Shown here piece by piece: positions 36,901 to 48,900 of a stretch of DNA of 64,000 nucleotides (the first letter of the stretch is position 1; the number at the start of each line of letters is the position of its first letter). The stretch comes from Bolinopsis microptera (taxonomy: Eukaryota; Ctenophora; Tentaculata; Lobata; Bolinopsidae), in the NCBI RefSeq assembly GCF_026151205.1, contig NC_087083.1, positions 4,008,460-4,072,459 of the forward strand, in the 5' to 3' direction. The position numbers were made by a program, and so were the translations under genes. The notes under the pieces are model-generated. The model worked only from the letters and a program-made list of their open reading frames with translations. It had not been told where the DNA came from and ran no database searches.

Positions 36901-39900
36901 GTAACTACCCTGTCTAACCTGTGGTTAGTTGCAGGAAACAACTAGTTCAGCCACGTGTAACTACCCTGTCTAACCTGTTGTTAGTTGCAGGAAACAACTA
37001 GTTCAGCCACGTGTAACTACCCTGTCTAACCTGTGGTTAGTTGCAGGAAACAACTAGTTCAGCCACGTGTAACTACCCTGTCTAACCTGCTGTTAGTTGC
37101 AGGAAACAACTAGTTCAGCCACGTGTAACTACCCTGTCTAACCTGTGGTTAGTTGCAGGAAACAACTAGTTCAGCCACGTGTAACTACCCTGTCTAACCT
37201 GTGGTTAGTTGCAGGAAACAACTAGTTCAGCCACGTGTAACTACCCTGTCTAACCTGTGGTTAGTTGCAGGAAACAACTAGTTCAGCCACGTGTAACTAC
37301 CCTGTCTAACCTGCTGTTAGTTGCAGGAAACAACTAGTTCAGCCACGTGTAACTACCCTGTCTAACCTGTGGTTAGTTGCAGGAAACAACTAGTTCAGTC
37401 ACGTGTAACTACCCTGTCTAACCTGCTGTTAGTTGCAGGAAACAACTAGTTCAGTCACGTGTAACTACCCTGTCTAACCTGTGGTTAGTTGCAGGAAACA
37501 ACTAGTTCAGCCACGTGTAACTACCCTGTCTAACCTGCTGTTAGTTGCAGGAAACAACTAGTTCAGCCACGTGTAACTACCCTGTCTAACCTGCTGATAG
37601 TTGCAGGAAACAACTAGTTCAGCCACGTGTAACTACCCTGTCTAACCTGCTGTTAGTTGCAGGAAACAACTAGTTCAGCCACGTGTAACTACCCTGTCTA
37701 ACCTGCTGTTAGTTGCAGGAAACAACTAGTTCAGCCACGTGTAACTACCCTGTCTAACCTGCTGTTAGTTGCAGGAAACAACTAGTTCAGCCACGTGTAA
37801 CTACCCTGTCTAACCTGCTGTTAGTTGCAGGAAACAACTAGTTCAGCCACGTGTAACTACCCTGTCTAACCTGCTGTTAGTTGCAGGAAACAACTAGTTC
37901 AGCCACGTGTAACTACCCTGTCTAACCTGTGGTTAGTTGCAGGAAACAACTAGTTCAGCCACGTGTAACTACCCTGTCTAACCTGCTGTTAGTTGCAGGA
38001 AACAACTAGTTCAGTCACGTGTAACTACCCTGTCTAACCTGTGGTTAGTTGCAGGAAACAACTAGTTCAGCCACGTGTAACTACCCTGTCTAACCTGCTG
38101 TTAGTTGCAGGAAACAACTAGTTCAGCCACGTGTAACTACCCTGTCTAACCTGCTGTTAGTTGCAGGAAACAACTAGTTCAGCCACGTGTAACTACCCTG
38201 TCTAACCTGTGGTTAGTTGCAGGAAACAACTAGTTCAGCCACGTGTAACTACCCTGTCTAACCTGTGGTTAGTTGCAGGAAACAACTAGTTCAGTGTAAC
38301 TACCCTGTCTAACCTGCTGATAGTTGCAGGAAACTACTAGTTCAGCCACGTGTAACTACCCTGTCTAACCTGCTGTTAGTTGCAGGAAACAACTAGTTCA
38401 GTCACGTGTAACTACCCTGTCTAACCTGCTGTTAGTTGCAGGAAACAACTAGTTCAGCCACGTGTAACTACCCTGTCTAACCTGTGGTTAGTTGCAGGAA
38501 ACAACTAGTTCAGCCACGTGTAACTACCCTGTCTAACCTGCTGTTAGTTGCAGGAAACAACTAGTTCAGCCACGTGTAACTACCCTGTCTAACCTGTGGT
38601 TAGTTGCAGGAAACAACTAGTTCAGCCACGTGTAACTACCCTGTCTAACCTGCTGTTAGTTGCAGGAAACAACTAGTTCAGCCACGTGTAACTACCCTGT
38701 CTAACCTGTGGTTAGTTGCAGGAAACAACTAGTTCAGCCACGTGTAACTACCCTGTCTAACCTGCTGATAGTTGCAGGAAACAACTAGTTCAGCCACGTG
38801 TAACTACCCTGTCTAACCTGTGGTTAGTTGCAGGAAACAACTAGTTCAGCCACGTGTAACTACCCTGTCTAACCTGCTGTTAGTTGCAGGAAACAACTAG
38901 TTCAGCCACGTGTAACTACCCTGTCTAACCTGCTGTTAGTTGCAGGAAACAACTAGTTCAGCCACGTGTAACTACCCTGTCTAACCTGTGGTTAGTTGCA
39001 GGAAACAACTAGTTCAGCCACGTGTAACTACCCTGTCTAACCTGTGGTTAGTTGCAGGAAACAACTAGTTCAGCCACGTGTAACTACCCTGTCTAACCTG
39101 CTGATAGTTGCAGGAAACAACTAGTTCAGCCACGTGTAACTACCCTGTCTAACCTGCTGTTAGTTGCAGGAAACAACTAGTTCAGCCACGTGTAACTACC
39201 CTGTCTAACCTGCTGTTAGTTGCAGGAAACAACTAGTTCAGCCACGTGTAACTACCCTGTCTAACCTGCTGTTAGTTGCAGGAAACAACTAGTTCAGCCA
39301 CGTGTAACTACCCTGTCTAACCTGTGTTAGTTGCAGGAAACAACTAGTTCAGCCACGTGTAACTACCCTGTCTAACCTGCTGATAGTTGCAGGAAACAAC
39401 TAGTTCAGCCACGTGTAACTACCCTGTCTAACCTGCTGTTAGTTGCAGGAAACAACTAGTTCAGCCACGTGTAACTACCCTGTCTAACCTGTGGTTAGTT
39501 GCAGGAAACAACTAGTTCAGCCACGTGTAACTACCCTGTCTAACCTGCTGATAGTTGCAGGAAACAACTAGTTCAGCCACGTGTAACTAACCTGTCTAAC
39601 CTGCTGTTAGTTGCAGGAAACAACTAGTTCAGCCACGTGTAACTACCCTGTCTAACCTGTGGTTAGTTGCAGGAAACAACTAGTTCAGCCACGTGTAACT
39701 ACCCTGTCTAACCTGCTGTTAGTTGCAGGAAACAACTAGTTCAGCCACGTGTAACTACCCTGTCTAACCTGCTGTTAGTTGCAGGAAACAACTAGTTCAG
39801 TCACGTGTAACTACCCTGTCTAACCTGCTGTTAGTTGCAGGAAACAACTAGTTCAGCCACGTGTAACTACCCTGTCTAACCTGCTGTTAGTTGCAGGAAA

Positions 39901-42900
39901 CAACTAGTTCAGCCACGTGTAACTACCCTGTCTAACCTGCTGATAGTTGCAGGAAACAACTAGTTCAGCCACGTGTAACTACCCTGTCTAACCTGCTGAT
40001 AGTTGCAGGAAACAACTAGTTCAGCCACGTGTAACTACCCTGTCTAACCTGCTGATAGTTGCAGGAAACAACTAGTTCAGCCACGTGTAACTACCCTGTC
40101 TAACCTGCTGATAGTTGCAGGAAACAACTAGTTCAGCCACGTGTAACTACCCTGTCTAACCTGCTGATAGTTGCAGGAAACAACTAGTTCAGCCACGTGT
40201 AACTACCCTGTCTAACCTGCTGATAGTTGCAGGAAACAACTAGTTCAGCCACGTGTAACTACCCTGTCTAACCTGTGGTTAGTTGCAGGAAACAACTAGT
40301 TCAGCCACGTGTAACTACCCTGTCTAACCTGTGGTTAGTTGCAGGAAACAACTAGTTCAGCCACGTGTAACTACCCTGTCTAACCTGCTGTTAGTTGCAG
40401 GAAACAACTAGTTCAGCCACGTGTAACTACCCTGTCTAACCTGTGGTTAGTTGCAGGAAACAACTAGTTCAGCCACGTGTAACTACCCTGTCTAACCTGT
40501 GGTTAGTTGCAGGAAACAACTAGTTCAGCCACGTGTAACTACCCTGTCTAACCTGTGGTTAGTTGCAGGAAACAACTAGTTCAGCCACGTGTAACTACCC
40601 TGTCTAACCTGTGGTTAGTTGCAGGAAACAACTAGTTCAGCCACGTGTAACTACCCTGTCTAACCTGTGGTTAGTTGCAGGAAACAACTAGTTCAGCCAC
40701 GTGTAACTACCCTGTCTAACCTGTGGTTAGTTGCAGGAAACAACTAGTTCAGTCACGTGTAACTACCCTGTCTAACCTGTGGTTAGTTGCAGGAAACAAC
40801 TAGTTCAGTCACGTGTAACTACCCTGTCTAACCTGCTGATAGTTGCAGGAAACAACTAGTTCAGCCACGTGTAACTACCCTGTCTAACCTGTGGTTAGTT
40901 GCAGGAAACAACTAGTTCAGCCACGTGTAACTACCCTGTCTAACCTGCTGTTAGTTGCAGGAAACAACTAGTTCAGCCACGTGTAACTACCCTGTCTAAC
41001 CTGTGGTTAGTTGCAGGAAACAACTAGTTCAGCCACGTGTAACTACCCTGTCTAACCTGTGGTTAGTTGCAGGAAACAACTAGTTCAGCCACGTGTAACT
41101 ACCCTGTCTAACCTGCTGTTAGTTGCAGGAAACAACTAGTTCAGCCACGTGTAACTACCCTGTCTAACCTGCTGTTAGTTGCAGGAAACAACTAGTTCAG
41201 CCACGTGTAACTACCCTGTCTAACCTGCTGTTAGTTGCAGGAAACAACTAGTTCAGCCACGTGTAACTACCCTGTCTAACCTGCTGATAGTTGCAGGAAA
41301 CAACTAGTTCAGCCACGTGTAACTACCCTGTCTAACCTGCTGTTAGTTGCAGGAAACAACTAGTTCAGCCACGTGTAACTACCCTGTCTAACCTGTGGTT
41401 AGTTGCAGGAAACAACTAGTTCAGCCACGTGTAACTACCCTGTCTAACCTGTGGTTAGTTGCAGGAAACAACTAGTTCAGCCACGTGTAACTACCCTGTC
41501 TAACCTGCTGTTAGTTGCAGGAAACAACTAGTTCAGCCACGTGTAACTACCCTGTCTAACCTGCTGATAGTAGCAGGAAACAACTAGTTCAGCCACGTGT
41601 AACTACCCTGTCTAACCTGCTGTTAGTTGCAGGAAACAACTAGTTCAGCCACGTGTAACTACCCTGTCTAACCTGTGGTTAGTTGCAGGAAACAACTAGT
41701 TCAGCCACGTGTAACTACCCTGTCTAACCTGCTGTTAGTTGCAGGAAACAACTAGTTCAGCCACGTGTAACTACCCTGTCTAACCTGCTGTTAGTTGCAG
41801 GAAACAACTAGTTCAGTCACGTGTAACTACCCTGTCTAACCTGCTGATAGTTGCAGGAAACAACTAGTTCAATCACGTGTAACTACCCTGTCTAACCTGT
41901 GGTTAGTTGCAGGAAACAACTAGTTCAGCCACGTGTAACTACCCTGTCTAACCTGTGGTTAGTTGCAGGAAACAACTAGTTCAGCCACGTGTAACTACCC
42001 TGTCTAACCTGCTGTTAGTTTCAGGAAACAACTAGTTCAGCCACGTGTAACTACCCTGTCTAACCTGTTGTTAGTTGCAGGAAACAACTAGTTCAGCCAC
42101 GTGTAACTACCCTGTCTAACCTGCTGTTAGTTGCAGGAAACAACTAGTTCAGTCACGTGTAACTACCCTGTCTAACCTGCTGTTAGTTGCAGGAAACAAC
42201 TAGTTCAGCCACGTGTAACTACCCTGTCTAACCTGTGGTTAGTTGCAGGAATCAACTAGTTCAGCCACGTGTAACTACCCTGTCTAACCTGCTGTTAGTT
42301 GCAGGAAACAACTAGTTCAGCCACGTGTAACTACCCTGTCTAACCTGTTGTTAGTTGCAGGAAACAACTAGTTCAGCCACGTGTAACTACCCTGTCTAAC
42401 CTGCTGTTAGTTGCAGGAAACAACTAGTTCAGCCACGTGTAACTACCCTGTCTAACCTGTGGTTAGTTGCAGGAAACAACTAGTTCAGCCACGTGTAACT
42501 ACCCTGTCTAACCTGTTGTTAGTTGCAGGAAACAACTAGTTCAGCCACGTGTAACTACCCTGTCTAACCTGCTGATAGTTGCAGGAAACAACTAGTTCAG
42601 CCACGTGTAACTACCCTGTCTAACCTGCTGTTAGTTGCAGGAAACAACTAGTTCAGCCACGTGTAACTACCCTGTCTAACCTGTGGTTAGTTGCAGGAAA
42701 CAACTAGTTCAGCCACGTGTAACTACCCTGTCTAACCTGCTGTTAGTTGCAGGAAACAACTAGTTCAGTCACGTGTAACTACCCTGTCTAACCTGTGGTT
42801 AGTTGCAGGAAACAACTAGTTCAGTCACGTGTAACTACCCTGTCTAACCTGCTGTATGTCAAACGAGAGAGAAAGCCACGAGCTGGAGTGTTGAGGAGAT

Positions 42901-45900
42901 CTGTAAACTGGAGCATTATATTCTCCTCCGTTCTCCTCCTCGTCTGAGTCTGATTCTAAACACAAGGAAAGTTTTAAACACGGGAAATTTAATGAAAAAG
43001 GGACAACAGTGTTTAATAGTGTAATCCAGGAAACTTGGTTAACTGACGGTCCCAGACACACCAAACTGACACTCGGCCACAAGCACGCCAACTTCATCAA
43101 AAACCTCAACACTACACACAGCAACAACAGACAAGATTACAGAACTGCAGTTCACCTCATCACGGATCACTGCGGCTTAAACAAACACCTTCACACCATT
43201 TGCAAATCAAACACCAGTGCTTGTCCTATGTGCGGCGACGGAGAGGAAACTGTCTCACACTTCCTTGGATAATGTCCGGACTTTTGCCCAAATTAGAGGT
43301 CAATATTTCCAGGACTACTACCTCTCTGTCAATGACATATTCGACAACCAACACATCACCACGATTGTCAATTTCGCAAACCGCACCAAACGCTTAAATG
43401 CGCCGGAAGAGCTGGGTCAGACCGGGGTGACTTAAGGTATTATCTCATATGCTGTCTCGTCTCGTTTTAATTTTCCAAACCCAGCACCCAAATCCTCCAC
43501 CATTCACTCTGATTTCACCGGCAACCTTTCCCAGAGTTGCCACACCCCCGAGGTAGGCAGAGCATCTCAATGCTATCCTCTCGTGGGCTATCTTGGCCCA
43601 GTCTCTCTTTAAAAAAAATAGAAAAAAAAGAAGTGTAATCCTGTTTGGAAGCGAGGTAAGTAAATAATTAACATTTATAAATTTATTTATTATTATTTAT
43701 TTACCTAATATAAATATTAGTGAACATCTCAGGTTCTGAGATTCCCCCTTATATAGGGACTACGGGTGGAAGATGAATAATTCAAATTCCAACATCTTGT
43801 TCCCTTAATTGTGCTGATTCTGGGAAGCAATCTCTTTACGCTCTCATCATACTGTAGAATGAGATATTGTTCATTTATAATTGGGTATTTATAGGCCTGT
43901 CAAGGATTGTAGTCCAATTAAGAGCTGATCAATTGCAGCTACTTGCGCCATATAAGGGATAACTGAGGTCACGTGACAGTCGGTCCTATCACGTGACCGC
44001 TGATCATATCACGTGATCTTGATTCGTAAATCCTCGGACACGCGATCCCATTCATACGACTACGTCACCAGAGCTCAAGCTACTTGATCAGACCTTACAT
44101 GGAATAGTATAGTGTATCGCGTGTAATTGGATCCGCGTGTAAACCCTATGTTTAAGACAAAACTAGTTATAATAAAACAAATATTTAATAAAACAAATAT
44201 TTATTTTTACGGCACAATCAAACAATATCAATAATAAATAAATCAGGGGAGGTTTGAAGAGGTTTCAAGTGCCGAAGTGTTGGCCTCTCGGACCAACAAG
44301 ACTCTTTAATTATAGGTGGTTCTTTGCTAAAGTTCCGTTCATTTGGCTGAATTTGTCGAATCCATTTCTCTTGAGAACTCAAAGTTTTAGTATACCTTCA
44401 AGTCAAATTTATTTTACGGATTGAAACAGTTAATTGAATTAACCCGTAAAACTCTTAGAAGGCACAGCTACAGTGACTTTGGTCATTAGTCCAGTGAAAC
44501 TTTCAAAATATAAAACACCGATAACGGGTCTACTCAAATGATCCAGGGTGTTGGTCATTAGTCCGGAAAAACTTTCAAAATATACGGACCTTCAAATGAT
44601 ATAGGGTACATAGTTCCGTGTTGATTAGTTTCAATTGAGCATTAACGAGGCCACGCATCGGCGATCTAGAAGCCGTGTTTCGATGCGTCCTAACGGTAAC
44701 AACACTGCCCGACTATATCTGAATTTTAGTTGCGATAGCAACAAGTTACAATTCGACGTAGCTCTCTAATAAGCTACAAGTTCAATTCAAATCGGAAATA
44801 TAAAAAGACTCTCAGTATATGAACCTTATCTCCGAAGGTATCTATTTAATGAATTAATGGAAGTATTATTATATTTGAAGGCTTGTTATACGACTCTATC
44901 AATTGTGTTCAAGTAACCATAAATTGAGACTGATTAAAAGCTCTAAAATAAAAAATATAAATAAACCACAACGGCAGTAGCCAAAACTGGTGCCCTCCTG
45001 GTTCGAATTGACGATCTCTTCATATCAAGCTTCAATTACTGAAACATCAAACTTCAATCATTGAAACATCAAGTTCAATAAAATGGCTGAACTGGACAAT
45101 GTCTACTAGAGGTCAAAAGGAAACAAGAAGAGAAAAAGAAGAAACTTGTAAAGAATCAGAGAAGCAAGAAGAAGACAGATCTAAAAGTCAAAAGGAAACA
45201 AGAAGAGAAAAAGAAGAAACTTGTAAAGAATCAGAGAAGCAAGAAGAAGACAGATCTAGAGCTCAAAAGGAAACAAGAAGCGAAAATGAAGAAACTTGTA
45301 AAAAATCAGAGAGGCAAGAGGAAAGGACCAATCTGGAACCTGAATATGAAAACATCACACCCACAGGTAGCGATGTGGACAGACGAAATTGGTTAATAAT
45401 TTTAAATGTGACTTCAAATGGCTGGAACACAGATCTAAGACTACGACATCTTGTTATTTCTCGGATGGAGTAGTAATAGCGAATCATGAGGATACATTTA
45501 CGTCCTCTTTGTCAAATATGGAGGGTTGCGACTATAGTTCAGGGTACTGTCTAACGCATAACGGAAAACACGTCACTTGGAACGTGATTGAAAATGTAAA
45601 AAGGGCTTATTTGCCTGTGGGGCAGTTCAATGCAACACAAATCGAAAATAAGCTACTCGTACCCGAGTTGAGCATGTCATTTAATCTGCCGGAGAAAAAT
45701 CCGGGTAACACTTGGATCGATAGGGATTTCCAAATAAAGGGAAGCCCAGCCCCGTATCAATTTAATCTTGAAAATGTAAATTCGAATAATGAAAATGCGA
45801 TCGAAGCAATAAGAGAGGAACTCGTCAATAAATTTAATTATCTTTTGGAATTAATTAAAAGTCCGTTGGCGCAAACGGAGTATTTGTGTAACGTGTACAA

Positions 45901-48900
45901 CGACATATATGGGACTGAGAGAATCCTAGCGAAAATCGATCCAACTGATTACGTACAATGGAAGTTAAATAGGACGGATGTAAAGGCTAAATTGGTCGGA
46001 AAATTGTTAATGATTTATCCTTGTCTGCAAATTCAACATTATCGATTCATAAACGACACCAACAGGTGTTATAACGGGTTTAAAATAGAATATAATCTGC
46101 CGGAAAATGATGAATATATTGAGGGCTATGTAGATCCTAAGTATAACATGATAATGCCTACCGCAATAGAGATAGATTGTCACAACTCTACGAACCAATA
46201 TATGATGGTGAATAATACGATTCTCGCTCAAAGTTCTCATGGGTTACACGAAATGAGGGTAAACCTTTCAAAGGTAGAAAGTATAGACAGAGTGAAACTT
46301 ACTGGAATACCCATGTCTCAAGATTTTCAAAATTGGATATATAATACGTCTGAATTGAAGCACCATGATATTAGCGATTTAATCCTGAAGGAAATGGAAA
46401 ATGAAATTAACCATTTGACGATTGATAAAACGGAAAAACGAAATGTAAAATCCAATTGGCGGGAATTATTTGGAATATTCGGACAAAGTAAGTTTACGAT
46501 TATATTTGCTATTATTAGCAACGTACAAAGCATCGCCGTATGGTATCTAATCTGGAGGTACATTATAGTAGAATTAATTATAAGTAAATGCGTCGATCGC
46601 ACCAGAGGACGGATCCCAGTTAATGAGGGCCCAATTGACCGGGATGGTCAGGATGATACGGAAGTTTAATTCCTAGATTGACACTGTCCTTTATATGTAC
46701 TGTAGTAAATGTGTATATTTAGATATTCTCCTTAGATATTCCATCAACATAAAGAATTAATTAGCTGGAATTTTAATTATGTTAGTAAATAAGGATAAGT
46801 AGTAACAAGGCTACTATGTATGATGAACATTATTTGAAGGAACTACTATAAATAAAGTATATATATATATGAAGTATGAGTACTAGGACAGTATAACTAT
46901 ATTATGATTGACAATGAAACAATGATAATGAATAACAAGTGCACAATATGATATGTAATAAGAAATAAATATGCGCAATATGAAAGTATTTGTATGCAAT
47001 GATATTAAAGTAAATGCACTATGTATGACAAAGATTATGTTATGAAAGATAATAAAGCGCAATCATATAAAATGAAAGTGCACAAGATAGCTAGATTATG
47101 AATGAAGTGTATGCGCAAAGATATGATCAAGATGAGTAACAAGTAATGCACAATATGGCATGATATTTAAATAAGTGATAAGCAAGCGCTATGAAAATAT
47201 AAGATTAAAATAATGTGAGATATGAAACGCCATGAAACAAACCATATTTTAAATGCAGGCCGGCCAAATGGAATGGGAACTAGATTAAATGACGTCACCC
47301 GGAAAATTTTATTTATTTATTTATTTATTTAGTTCTTAATTTATTTATTTATTTGCGTGCACGATTTGTGCCAAATCTGAGCTTAAATGTGCCAAAAGAC
47401 TCTTTAGATCCAAGGCAAATTGAACGTGATTGTTGTCTGGAACCAAAATAATTACTTTAGCATGACCTGTTTTGTATACTTTTCTAATAAAACACAAAAA
47501 CCAAATTAGGCACGTAGTAATTTAGAATCTTGTATCTTTGTAACTAAAGTTACAGTTATAAAAATATATTATAATATGACCGGTTAATGGTGGTTAATCT
47601 AAATACTTAAATAGCAAGGATGCGGAAGAAAGGATATTATCAACAAGTTATCTTCTTTATCAGTTGCTGCATAGCACTTTCAAAAGGAATGATTGAAGAA
47701 ATCAATTACCACCAGGAAAAGACTGGTCTCATCTTACAAGGAATCGGAATCGTCGCACCGGAGATTACCCCTGTGCTGATATCAACATTTATAAAGATAA
47801 GAAATCCAATGAAAAATGTAAATGAATGCGAAAACATATGCAACATTGACGAAAATGTAATTTGGGGACTGCTAACCCACGTAAAATGTAATCATGTGCA
47901 CAACAAAATCGGAGATCGCCAAAATGTAATAAAGGAAATCGAGAATTCGGTGGATAAAGACCTCGAAAATGATTCTAGACAAATGGCGGAACGATGTTTC
48001 AGAGAATGTATCAAAATACCGAAATGTAAAGCTTTCGGTGTGGAATATAGATCTGACGTCGTGATCTGCATTCTGAGAGAAACCATCCCTACGTATCATC
48101 AGGATTCTAAAGGTTCAAGCGAATTCGACATGCGATGCATGGTCGAAGATAAGAATAAATTCTGTGGACAATATCAGTCCAGAATCAATATTCTGTTTGA
48201 AAAATCAAATGAAAATTTTGTCAATGAAACAATGACAAAAATAGAAAAACTTACTGAATTGACGAAAAACAGGAAACAGAAAAGATTTGTTCAAGCAGCC
48301 CTTGGATTTTTTGCCGGTTCTATTCTTACTGGAGTGTTCAGTCTCTATGAACAATCGAAAATTTCAACTCAACTTAACGAGTTCTACGACCAATTTCAGG
48401 ATTTCCGTAATGAAATGACGGACTATATTGAATCAGCAACGGAATTTCATGAAGGTATGTTGAAAATGTACAAAACTTTGGAATTAAATTCCCAGGAGTC
48501 ATTGGAAGAATTAAGCTGTGAAATGATGAGTATAATTCGGTATAACCTGAAAAGAAATCAGCTTCAAGACTGGAAAGAGTATATATACACTCTCTCGAAA
48601 GATTTGATAGACGGCCAATTAAAAGGTCCCGTGAGTCCCACAATATTTAATGAAACGAATATACTGGATTTGCTGAAACATAAAAGAATGGAGGACGCAA
48701 TTTATGTTGACAACGTCCCTTTATTCTATCGTCTAGGCAGAATGTGGCTAGCTGATGTAAAGAAAGATGGAAAATTTTTCAATCTTCATGTGATTATATC
48801 GATACCTCAAATAAAAAGTGATGAAATGTACATCCTATATCAAGTGAACCAAGTAGGTTTGGTCAATGGTACTCAGTGCATGCGTCTGGATATACCGAAT

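Noticed and set aside
33260-42848. CRISPR-like array
   Set aside because: Units are directly abutting with no unique spacers, in an animal intron.
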